Positions 1 through 8,616 of a DNA stretch of 11,442 nucleotides are shown here, piece by piece (position 1 is the first letter of the stretch; each line of letters begins with the position of its first letter). The notes under the pieces were generated by a model. That model saw nothing but the letters and a program-made list of their open reading frames with translations. It made no database searches and was not told the origin of the DNA. Source of the DNA: Cochliopodium minus (taxonomy: Eukaryota > Discosea > Himatismenida > Cochliopodiidae); contig JAMYWO010000028.1 in assembly GCA_024220525.1 (NCBI GenBank), forward strand, positions 61,087 through 72,528. Reading direction: 5' to 3'. The position numbers and the translations under genes were made by a program.

Positions 1-65
1 ATAAAAAAAAATTGAAATTGATAAATCTTTACAAAAATTTATATTTTTAAAACCTCCTTGTAAAG

Positions 66-2068
66 GTTTTTTATAGATTTCTTAGCAAGTTTACCAATAG
101 ATTTCATAAGTTTCATTCCATGGAAACATGCACTTCTTCGTTCAGGGAGACTTCTTCGTTTTTTGCACTTTGGAGAAATATTTACATCTTGGAGACAGTA
201 CACTATCAGATTTGGTGCATGGATCAAACTTTGTCAGCTTTTGGCAATCGTTCTTTTAGCTATTCATTGGATAGCTTGTTTGTACATTGCTATTGCATAC
301 ATTGAAGGTAAAAAAAAAAATTATTTTCTTATATCATTTTTTTTTTTATTCATTATTTTGGCAATTTTTAGAATTTGATATTTATTTTTTATGATTTATT
401 TTATTTTTCATCTTATTTTTTATTTTTATTTTCTGATTCTTTTTTTTTTTTATTTTTTTTTGATTTCAAATTTATTGAAAATAAATTGATAGGATGGCCA
501 GACAATGGGTTTTCTCCACCTAAAAGTCTCCAAAAGAAAGGCTTTTTTGTTCAATACTCTTACGCTTTGAATTATGCTGTGAGGTTCGTCACGAGAGTAG
601 GTGGAACAATGGCAGATCCTGTCACTACGTTTTCTAGGGCAATATGTGACATAGAAGCTATCATTATTTTATTTTTAATTGCCTCTATTATTGGTTCTGT
701 AACAAGTAAAAAATTTTTTTGTTATTTATTCTTTAATTTTATTTTTATTTTTATTTTTATTTTTTTTTATTTTTTTATTTTATTTTTTTATTTTTATTTT
801 TTTGAAAGGTTTAATGACTCAAATTGATCCAGACAAAAAAATGTTGGAAAACAGAATTGAAAGAGTGAATCACTTTATCAAGAAAAAGAGACTAGGAAAA
901 GAACTAACAAATCAAATCAGAGTAAAAAAATATTTACATTTATTTTTAATTTTAAAAATTTACATTATTTTTATTTTTATTTTTTGACTTTTTTATTTTC
1001 TGTTTTTTTTATTTTCTGTTTTATTCAAATTAGGCTTTTATACAAAAAGATTTCTCCAAAAAGGGGAATGTCTCTGATGAAAGCGCTATTCTCAACATGT
1101 TCCCTCATCAACTAAGGAAGGAGATTATTCTCCATATACACAAAGATTTGATCGAAAAATTTTCTTTCTTCACTTCTGATTCTCCTGGGTTCACAGGTAA
1201 ACAAAATTTAAATGAAATTAACTTTTTTTATTTGTTATTATTTTTATTTTTTTTATTATTAATATTTTTTATTATTATTTTTATATTTTTATATTTTGTT
1301 TTTTTATTTTTTTTATTTTCAGAGAGTTTGGTTTCACATTTAAAGGGAATAACATTCGAGGAGGGAGACATTGTTGTTAAGAGCGGAGAATTGGCTCACG
1401 AGATATACTTCATAGTCAAAGGAAAATTTGGAGTTTTGAACGATAAAAACGACGTTGTTGAGTTATTAAACGAAGGTAAATCTCAATTAAATGAATGAAT
1501 AAAATTGATATAAATTAAAAAATAAAAATTAATAATGTAAATTAAAAATTAAAAATTAATAATTAATAAAATATTTAAAAATAAAATATTTAAAATAAAA
1601 AATAAAATATTTAAAATAAAAAATAAAATATTTAAAATAAAAAATAAAATATTTTTTAAAAAGGAAAATATTTTGGTGAAAATTCATTGTTGAAAGTTAC
1701 TACTACTACATCTACTATAAAATCTCTCACCAACGCAGAGTGTTTTACTCTTTCTAGAAAAAACTTTGAGGAGGTGATCATGAAGTTTCCTGAACAGAAA
1801 AAGTTCGCCCTTTCCAAAATAGTTCAGAACAAAGTGAAGAGCATTCTTATGAGCAAAGTGGCCATCGAAGAAAAAACAGTTAATGATTTCATAAATCATT
1901 TTAAATTGAAAACTATTCCAAAAGGTATTTTTTATTTTTTTTATTTTTTATTTTTTATTTTTTATTTTTTATTTTTTATTTTTTATTTTTTATTTTTATT
2001 TTTCAGCCCTTCTCCAAAAACTACCTCCAAAAAAAACCCAGAATCAAATTCTTTCGGGATCCACTTAA
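66..2068 (+). CDS. Cyclic-nucleotide-gated-type cation channel, 5'-truncated (S3 to C-terminus)
   Basis: Exons 66-307, 493-705, 809-921, 1034-1196, 1323-1475, 1664-1924 and tentatively 2007-2068 join in phase and give about 401 residues; the N-terminus and S1-S2 lie left of the window. Seen in order, numbering from the first visible codon: S3 (FIDFLASLPID, residues 3-12), S4 with Arg at every third position (R25, R28, R31), S5 (about 53-78, with HW at 67-68), a pore loop with filter TRVGG (114-118), S6 ending IIGSV, a C-linker (residues encoded by 809-1196) and a cyclic-nucleotide-binding beta-roll with YFGE at 1669-1680. In known relatives this architecture is a tetrameric plasma-membrane cation channel opened by cAMP or cGMP. 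Two positions are odd: the filter carries Arg and lacks the acidic residue of animal CNG filters, and the phosphate-binding Arg region reads TTTTST. Introns here are long and T-rich (82-188 nt). The last exon (20 residues after a G|CC junction, stop TAA 2066-2068) overlaps the Dus exon in another frame and is doubtful. Confidence 0.85.
1567..1654. repeat. 21-bp tandem repeat inside a channel-gene intron
   Basis: The motif TAAAATATTT recurs at 1567, 1582, 1603, 1624 and 1645. The last four copies are spaced exactly 21 bp apart, so the core is about three units of a 21-bp A+T-only repeat. It lies in intron 1476-1663 and explains most of that intron's unusual length (188 nt). No function is evident. 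Confidence 0.8.
1943..1998. repeat. (TTTTTTA)n 7-bp microsatellite at the channel/Dus junction
   Basis: Single A residues separated by six T occur at 1943, 1950, 1957, 1964, 1971, 1978, 1985 and 1992, a strict period of 7. The run fills most of the intron-like segment 1925-2006. The same 7-mer repeat forms the right end of the window (11377-11442), so this is a sequence on which an assembly could wrongly join. Confidence 0.9.
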
Positions 2069-3121
2069 TGAACGACCCAGAAAGAGTAGCGAGCATCATG
2101 TCTGAAATGAAAAAACACACAAATTTGCCTTTGTCTGTTAAACTGAGGCTAGGAATCAACCAAAAAGATTTTGTAAAACTTCAAAAATTTATTGAAATTT
2201 GTTCAACAAAAGGAGGTATTAATTTTTCATAATCTTTTTTTAAAAAAATTATTAATTTTATTTTTAAATTTATTATTTTTCTTCTAAACTTTTTTTCAAA
2301 ATATTGTTTTTTTTTTGAAAGGTGTTAAAGACTTCATTGTTCATTGTAGAATTGCAATTTTGACTCTAAATTGTAAAAAAAACAGGATTCCTCCTATTGG
2401 TATTTTTCCTCTTTTTTTCAATAATTTTTCAAAATTATCAATTTAAAATTTAATTTTGGGTTTAAAATTTTTTTTTAAAAAAAAAAAAAAAAAAGACTAT
2501 GAACAAGCTTTTGAGCTAAAAAAAATTTTTCCTCACTTAAATTTTACAGTCAACGGAGAAATAAAGTCCAAAAGTGACATTGCATTTTTTCTAGAAAAAG
2601 ATTTCAATGTAATGATTGGAAGGTTTGGAAGATAAAAATAATAATAATAAAATAATAAATAAAAAATAAAAAATAAATTGTAAAAATAATAAAATAAATT
2701 CTTTTTAAAGGCAAGCAATAAAAGATCCAATGATGTTTAGTGATGTTGACTCTTTGTTTTATGGGAAAGAAAATTTAAATATGACAAGAAGGCAAATCGT
2801 AGAAGAATATGGAGTCTTCGCAGACAAGGAGATGGAGAATTATGGAGAAAATCTTGCAAACAAAAAAGTTTGTAAAAAAAAAAAAATAGTTTTTTTTTTT
2901 TAGAAACATTTCTCTCAATACTTATTTTTTTAAAAAAAGTTTTTTCTCCAAGTACCATTTCTCAACCTTTGTTGTCTCTTTTTGATTGCACAGATTTTAA
3001 CAAGGAGATCGTAAAGCGTTTGCATGAGTGGAAACATAACTCGAATGATGTACCTCTTTCTAAGATTTATCAAGATTCTCTTCGATTGATTCCAAAATCT
3101 TTGTTGGATAGAAAGTTTTAG
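2007..3121 (+). CDS. tRNA-dihydrouridine synthase (DusA type), N-terminus missing
   Basis: Exons 2007-2215, 2322-2399, 2496-2622, 2711-2871 and 2940-3121 join in phase to a TAG stop and give about 251 residues. DusA-family enzymes are FMN-dependent and reduce uridine to dihydrouridine in the tRNA D-loop. Family landmarks are visible in order: CPSPK (only the last base of the Cys codon, C at 2007, is present), FGIHLM followed by NDPERVAS, SVKLRLG (Lys and FMN-contact strand), FIVHCR (His-x-Arg), IPPI-DYEQAFELKKIFP, VNGEIKS, VMIGRQAIKDP and a C-terminal helical part (QPLLSLF). The barrel strands that normally precede GCPS, roughly 90 residues, are absent, as is any start codon. Upstream sequence is the (TTTTTTA)n run and then the channel exon, whose splice phase (1) does not match the phase 2 needed here. 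The five exons are intact, so this looks like a real gene cut off at its 5' side by rearrangement or misassembly rather than an old pseudogene. Confidence 0.85.
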
Positions 3122-3254
3122 AAAATGTTTATTTTCAAAAATAAGATATTTATTTTAAAAAAATTTTTTTACATAATTTTTTTTTTTTGCTTTTTAAATA
3201 AAATAAAAAAAAATCTGTTTTATAAATAATTGTAAGATATAGTTTCACTTTTGT

Positions 3255-3584
3255 ATGGATAAAGAAGATATCAATCTATCAAATCTTTTAAACGAAGATA
3301 ATGCTGCAAATGAAGATAATGTATTGAATGGATCAGATGTTTTTGTTGTTGATAAAGATTCCATCAACAGTTTTGAGACCATCCCTGAAAAAGATTTCAT
3401 GGATATAATCAATCACAGGGTATTGATAAAGAAAATCAATTTCTACAAAGAATTCAAGCACGATTCTAATTTCATCAACATGAAATCTCCTCAACCTCCC
3501 ACATCCTTGAAAAAAATAGAAGAGAAGAATGGAAATGAAAGAACGGGCGCAATTAAGTTTGGAAAAAGGAAAAATGATAAATAA
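3255..3584 (+). CDS. Orphan 109-residue hypothetical protein
   Basis: A single uninterrupted ATG-to-TAA frame lies between the Dus gene (stop 3121) and the convergent beta-lactamase-like gene (stop 3655). I do not recognise the family. The first 45 residues are acidic and Asn-rich (including NEDNAANEDN), the middle has a hydrophobic/basic helix-like stretch (IINHRVLIKKINFYKEF, about residues 56-72), and the C-terminus is basic (KFGKRKNDK). There is no signal peptide or membrane segment. Base composition is clearly less A+T-extreme than the flanks, and an A/T-only stretch containing AATAAA-like sequence precedes the start, as expected for a coding segment in this genome. It could be a small nuclear or ribonucleoprotein-associated factor, but that is a guess from charge alone. 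Confidence 0.6.
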   Translation: MDKEDINLSNLLNEDNAANEDNVLNGSDVFVVDKDSINSFETIPEKDFMDIINHRVLIKKINFYKEFKHDSNFINMKSPQPPTSLKKIEEKNGNERTGAIKFGKRKNDK

Positions 3585-3654
3585 AAAATATTTTTATATA
3601 TTTTTTTTTTTTTTATCAAAAATTTCTTGTTAAAAAATTTATCTTGATTTTAAT

Positions 3655-5474
3655 TTAATTTTTTATCGAAGCAAATTCTTTTCTCTTTTCTACATTCAAT
3701 CTTTCTTTTGTCATTTTTTCAATGAGCCTAACTCCACCTTTAGTTAAAAAAAAAGAATTAATCAAATATTTTGAAATGGAATGAAATAAAAGTGAATTAC
3801 GTTCATCTTCTACACCAAGCAAGAGAGTAGGAACAAAAGAAAATGATTCTTTGGATACAATGTTAAAATCTTTTTTTTTAAATTTTTTTTAGAAAATTAA
3901 TAAGAAAAAAAAATATTTTATTAATTTACACATTTTGCTCCCTCCAAATCCTTCCCTGTTAAAAAAAATAAATAAATTTATTAAAAGAAAAAATCAACAT
4001 TTTACCATCCATAAAAGTTTTGAGGTCCAAATAGAGGAGGATGTTGGCCCCAATTTGCAAAACCTCCCTTTGTAAAAGAACTGTTGAGAAAAAGAAAGTT
4101 GTCTTTGCAGTGAACTTCTTCTGAAAGAGCTTCTTTTATGGTTTTCTCGGAAAAAAGTCTGACTCCATCCAATTCCCCTCCATTGACAATCAAAGCACCT
4201 ATTTTGGAAAGAGAGTAAGCATTTGAAATGCCTGCGAAAGAAGGAAAATCAGCTTTTTTCATTTGAAGAGTTGTGTGTGAAGGTTCTTCAAAGAAAGAAT
4301 TTGATTTTATCACTGAAAAACTTCTTCTTATGATGCTTTTTTCATTCATAAAGTTTTTAAAAGTTTCTTTCACGTATTTTGGAGAATAACCTAACAAATG
4401 ATTTATCATTGTGACAGTTGATGATTTAGCAATCCCAAATACAGTATCTTTTATTTTGTGAAAATCTTTATCATTCAAATTTCCGAAATGAACATTAACG
4501 TTTAATTTCAAATTAATTTCCTCATCTACCATTTGTCCTATCGTCCTTTTCTTTTCATCCACTATTTTGACTAATTCGTTCAAAATACATCCTCTGGTGT
4601 GAGCATGATACCCTCTGTTTGGATGTAAACATTCTTTTTGGGGAAAACTGTTTTCTATTCTTTTTTTCAAAACTTCTTTTTCTTTTTTGAACGCTGCTTC
4701 GTCATAGAACAATTCACTTGTTTCTGTATCATTATTGTCATACCTGATAACACATAATCCAGCAGAATGTCTTAGGACGTCACTTTTTTTTAAAAAAAAA
4801 AAAAGCAGAATTTTTAAAATCAATACAAATTAAATCAATGATTTTTTTTTACCTAATTGTTATATTTTCTTTTAATTTTTTCATTTTATTTATATTTTTA
4901 TTTATTTTATCTGTTTATTTACCTTTTCCGTTTTTCCCAAATTGAGGCCAATACTTTGTTATTTTGTCTTCGTATTTGATGATACCTTTGTCCACCAACA
5001 TCATTATAACTATCGCTTCCATGTTTTTCCCGCTGGAGAATATTTGATGGAGAAAAGTTGAATCATAATCTTCATTTTCGATGCTTGTTCCGTACGCATT
5101 GATCAAATTTTCTATTGAAGAGAAAATAATATACATAAATTGTTTCATTTAAATATACCTTTTCCTTTCCAATATGAAACTGTATTATTTTACTAAAGGT
5201 CAATTTCGTTCTTGAAAATTTTTATCTTCGAAAATAAAATTTTACCTTGAAATCTGATATCTTGTCCTTTCTCCAGATATTCCTTCATCAATTGAAATAT
5301 TTCTTCTTTATTGAGGTTTATCTCGCCTCCTATTTTATGATATCTTGTGCAAATTCCTAATGGACAAGAGAATAAACCATGCGATGGACCAGAAGCGTAT
5401 ATATGAGCCAAAAGGACAGATATGATCAAAACAATCAATGATAATAGTCTTCCAAAGTTTTTGCAATTACACAT
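3655..5474 (-). CDS. Membrane-anchored serine beta-lactamase-like protein (490 aa)
   Basis: Seven exons on the minus strand, 5474-5246, 5179-5159, 5111-4923, 4868-4853, 4782-4006, 3955-3930 and 3869-3655, give exactly 491 codons including TAA. ATG at 5474 is the first Met after an in-frame TAG. Residues 10-27 form one hydrophobic segment (signal anchor or signal peptide). The family signature follows: SSGK at 109-112 (the SxxK nucleophile Ser and general-base Lys), MLVDKGIIKYEDKITKYWPQF, the microexon-encoded ENITIS joined to DVLRHSAGL (153-161), GYHAHTRG at 209-216 (the Tyr motif of eukaryotic LACTB/esterase relatives), then WEGFGGS (411-417) and FSFVPTLL near the end. Eukaryotic members are serine hydrolases (esterases, peptidases, filament-forming LACTB) with diverse substrates; this one cannot be assigned one. 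The anchor suggests a secretory, lysosomal or surface location. It shares a 107-bp divergent promoter region with the LRR gene. Confidence 0.9.
3930..3955 (-). other. 26-nt microexon of the beta-lactamase-like gene
   Basis: The exon is flanked by AACAG| and |GTAAAT and adds EGFGGSKM between TG| (Trp, 4006) and AT (Tyr, 3869). It restores the GGxGGS-like C-terminal motif of the family. Reading through the upstream donor would stop at TAA directly after Trp. Confidence 0.85.
4853..4868 (-). other. 16-nt microexon of the beta-lactamase-like gene
   Basis: It lies between TTAAAAG| and |GTAAAA. With the flanking phases (1 in, 2 out) it encodes E-N-I-T-I-S, which completes the family segment NGKGKENITISDVLRHSAGL. 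Without it the flanking exons are out of phase with one another. Confidence 0.85.
5159..5179 (-). other. 21-nt microexon of the beta-lactamase-like gene
   Basis: It is flanked by ATACAG| and |GTATAT and encodes VSYWKGK (phase 1 in and out), bridging DIRFQ and ENLINAYG. This fits the family pattern of a beta-strand, a K-G turn and the (W/Y)G strand. Retaining the upstream intron instead ends at TAG after 17 further codons. Confidence 0.8.
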
Positions 5475-5581
5475 GCCAAAACCCTCTTTCTAAATTTTTT
5501 TAATTTGAAAATTTAAAAATAAAAAAATTGAAAACAAATCTTTTATTGTTCAACTAACTAATCAAAGATCATCCATATAAG
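5475..5581. promoter_or_regulatory. Divergent intergenic region, beta-lactamase-like / LRR genes
   Basis: 107 bp separate the two start codons, so both 5' UTRs and core promoters must lie here or overlap the neighbouring gene. It is A/T-rich, with short A- and T-tracts and one more mixed stretch near 5550-5580. I see no recognisable TATA or initiator element to assign. Confidence 0.5.
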
Positions 5582-6924
5582 ATGGGAAATAATAATACCA
5601 ACCAGTTGAGTGAAGAAAATAGAGATATAATCAATAAAGTAAGAAAGAGAAAATCATAGAAGAATAAATAAAAAAATTTATTCAGTTCATATTTAAAATA
5701 AAAACCTCACTTTTTCATTTTGTTGATAGATTGAACAAAAGAAATTAAATAAAAGTTTAGATTTTTCAAATGATTGTATTAAATCATTTGGAGCAAGATA
5801 TCTATCAACATATCTGACAAATGATAAGTTAAAAAAAAAAGAATCATAAAAATCAAAAAAAAAATTAAATTTAATTTAAAAAAAAAAAAAGTGTAATAAA
5901 TTTAAATCTGCAAGGAAATTTTTTGGAAGAAGATGGAATGAAATTTCTCTCAGAATCTCTATTAACAAACAGTAGCATAATAAATCTGAACCTAGCAAAC
6001 AATTATTTGGGTGTGTTGGGTTTGAACCACGTAACGGTGATGCTAAGCCAAAACAAAACGATAAAAAATATAAATTTGTTGAATAATCAATTAGGAGAAA
6101 ATGACATGGAGTATTTTGCGGAAATGATGTCTATTAATGATTCTTTGCAAGAACTTAATTTATCTGGGAATATGCTTGGTTCGAAGGGATCTAAAGTTTT
6201 ACTCGATAAATTAACTAAAAATACGAGTCTAACAACTTTAAAACTTTCTAATAATGGTATTGGGAAATTGTCTGATCTTAATTTTTGTGAGGGATTAATA
6301 GAAAACGAATATTTGAGAAATCTCGACATTTCTTCAAATTCTTTCGACAAACAAACAATGACTTTTATTTCTGATTTCATCAAAAAAAATAAAACAATAA
6401 CTCACTTGGATATTTCTTCCAATGAGCTTCCCGCAGATTATTTCAGCGAATTTTCGGTTTGTTTTGGGGAAAACAGCACTCTCACTTCTTTAAATTTTTT
6501 TGATTGTCAACTTGGAGACTATTCTGCGATGTGTCTAATTGAATCTTTAACTAATAACACTTCTTTAAAAAGACTTGTTCTTAGAAAAAACAGAATTACT
6601 GATTCTTTTTGTACTTCTTTATCAAATTATTTAAAGACAAATAATTCTCTCATACACTTGGACATTATGCAAAATTCTTTGAACAGTGAGGGAATTACAA
6701 AACTTTCTGGTTCACTTTGTTTAAATTGTTCTCTTCTTGAAATAAAGATTTCGGAAGATTTAAACGAAAATTTGAAAACAGCGATTGACAAATCTATAGA
6801 GGATAATCATAATTTGATTAGAACTAAAATTTTTATATTGGCTTGCAGAAATTATGATAAAAATATATTCACACAACTCCCTCGAAGAGTTTTGACTTTT
6901 CTTTTATCTTTTTTAAAAAAATAA
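5582..6924 (+). CDS. Leucine-rich-repeat protein with N-myristoylation-type start (395 aa)
   Basis: Exons 5582-5638, 5730-5827 and 5892-6924 join in phases 0 and 2 and give 395 residues plus TAA. The N-terminus MGNNNTNQ matches the N-myristoyltransferase pattern (Gly2, small/polar residue at 6) and has no signal peptide. The rest is about 11-12 ribonuclease-inhibitor-like LRRs of 28-29 residues with the pattern LxxLxLSxNxIGxxGxxxLxxxL; clear cores are NLNLQGNFL, NLNLANNYL, NINLLNNQL, ELNLSGNML, TLKLSNNGI, NLDISSNSF, HLDISSNEL, SLNFFDCQL, RLVLRKNRI and HLDIMQNSL. The C-terminus caps with a helical segment ending TFLLSFLKK. Such proteins are protein-binding scaffolds; the start suggests the cytosolic face of a membrane. 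The partner is unknown, and no NACHT, kinase or other domain is attached. It is convergent with the glycosyltransferase gene. Confidence 0.9.
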
Positions 6925-6956
6925 AAGCAAATAAAAAGTTTTTTAAATAATTTTTT
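6925..6956. other. 32-bp shared 3' region of convergent genes
   Basis: Only 32 A/T-dominated bases separate the LRR stop (6924) from the glycosyltransferase stop (6957, minus strand). AATAAA-like sequence sits at about 6919-6936 on the plus strand. Any normal 3' UTR of either gene must run into the coding region of the other, giving antisense-overlapping transcripts. Confidence 0.6.
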
Positions 6957-8616
6957 TTAGTTGCTCATTTTGACCAAAGCAGTATTGATAATATACTCCA
7001 AGTCTTCAATGATTACATAATAATTAACTAAATATCTTGCATAAGTATAAGGAGTAACTTTTGCATCAAGAACTTTTTTCCTTGTTTCTGGAGACCAATA
7101 AAAAATGGAATCAACACTCATGTAGTTATCGTTGATCCAAAATAATGCATTCCAGATATGAGCTTCCAAATGAGAACTGTAGCAAATCCCATCCCAATCA
7201 TCTTCAATTCCATAAAAGTCACCTACGATTAGAGAAGCTCCATTATTCAATAAAAAAGCTATTTATTTTGAAAAAAAAAATAATTTGAAAAAATTAGTCA
7301 ATTCAAACAAAAAAAATATTTTTTACCTGTCATTGAAATACCACCACTTGGTGAAATTAGAATTGTTGTTTTCAATAATAACTCTACTTCTTGTTTAAAA
7401 GTTATTTCTGTTGGATTTACCTCAACGATAGGTATTTCTTTTCCATATTTAATTTTGAGAAAATACATCATAAATTGATGGTTTAAAATATTTCTGTTTC
7501 CAATTTTTTTGTAAACAGTAATTTGATGTTTGGAAGGTATTTCAATTTTAGTTTCTCCAAACAATGTTTTTAAAACGTGTCCTCTAAAATTCCAAAGTGA
7601 TTTTCCTGTTCCATACATTTCTCCTTTGCTACCATTATAGAATTTCCTATCTCTTGCAATATTTATATTGGGAGTGTATGTGTTGAAAGTTGTAAAGGGA
7701 GTTCCAACAACTAATTTTTCAAAACATAAATGCTCATATCTATCGAAATTATAAATGTTGAGTTTATCTAAATCATAAACATTTCCTTTGTTGAAACCTT
7801 TATAAACTTTTTTAAATTCAACGTAATCATGGTGAGGTGCATAGAAATGGGTAAAGTTATTTGGAGTTTCCAAGTTGAAATTTTCGAAAGTTCTGAAGAT
7901 GGGAAATAATTTGTCATAAATAAAATGACCAATATTACGATTAGATTGTCCACGAGTAATGACAGTATAATTGCTGAAATATTTCACATCTTTTTAATTT
8001 AAAATTTAAAAATTTTTTTTATAATTAAAAAATAAAAAATCATTTACTTTTGGTGAATGTTTTTTCGTTTATTATACAAAGCTCGGTCATTTCTTTTTTT
8101 TTATTTTCATTAGTTTCAAATTGATCATATGCAAAATAAATTATATCTTTTTTTTCTCTTCTTGTTGTGTATCCTTTTTCATTATTAATAACGAAAGTTT
8201 CAAATCCTTTTTTTTCAAAGAAGAGTACTTTATCTGTATTATTTCTTTTTTTTTTTTTTTTGAATTTTAATTTTTTCTGTGAAAAAAAAAATTTTTTTTT
8301 ACGTTGGAATGCAAACATTTTCTAATATACAAGATCTGAACTCACTTGCTGCCATATCTATATCTGGATCATATCCAATACAATTCATTTTAGAATAATA
8401 TTTTAATGAATCATCTGTCCATTTGGATTTAATTTTGATGGGAGGATGAACATCTGATTTGACTTCCACTTTGTTATGCTTGTCTTTATTCTCTTTGATT
8501 TTCATTTCTTCAAAGATAGTTTTTAAATCATCACTTTTCAAATTCAAGAATGTATGGATCAATGGAGTGAAGATTATCAATAGATAGATTATCAATTTTG
8601 ACTTTTTTTTCTTCAT
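6957..8616 (-). CDS. Type II membrane glycosyltransferase, GT61-like (491 aa)
   Basis: Minus-strand exons 8616-8303, 8244-8048, 7989-7327 and 7258-6957 close in phase (2, 1, 1) to TAA and give 491 residues. ATG at 8616 is the first ATG of the frame and sits behind an A-rich leader. The N-terminus is MKKKKSK, then one membrane segment (about 8-26), which is the type II topology of Golgi/ER transferases. Next come a Lys-rich stem, a small Cys-containing domain (CILENVCIP), and the catalytic region: NIGHFIYDKLFPIF (189-202; the N-x-x-H-x-x-x-D-x-x-x-P-x-F motif of GT61) and SPSGGISMTAFLLNNGASL (from about 383), equivalent to the HGAGLTN...PGA segment of GT61 enzymes. GT61 members transfer pentoses or GlcNAc to glycoproteins or xylan; the donor and acceptor here cannot be read from sequence. 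It is divergent from the CLU gene. Confidence 0.82.

Noticed and set aside
375-827. Long plus-strand frame with Phe/Tyr/Ile-rich ends
   Set aside because: The low-complexity ends are translated introns (308-492 and 706-808); only 493-705 is a channel exon.
1687-2232. One continuous frame spanning the channel C-terminus and the first Dus exon, suggesting a channel-Dus fusion protein
   Set aside because: It stays open only because the 82-nt T-rich intron (1925-2006) has no stop in that frame and would add a long Phe/Tyr/Leu low-complexity stretch. The segment has a proper GT donor and a TTTTTCAG acceptor, and removing it breaks the frame.
2533-2958. Minus-strand frames of 65 and 73 codons opposite the Dus exons
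   Set aside because: They run across Dus introns as low-complexity Phe/Tyr/Lys stretches and are antisense to conserved Dus coding sequence.
5193-5245. Reading the first beta-lactamase-like exon through to TAG (adding GKILFSKIKIFKNEIDL)
   Set aside because: A GTAAAA donor at 5245-5244 followed by the 21-nt exon gives the family pattern and correct phases, while the read-through ends before the catalytic Ser.
6087-6383. 98-codon minus-strand frame inside the LRR gene
   Set aside because: It is the antisense shadow of the repeat-rich LRR coding sequence and resembles no family.
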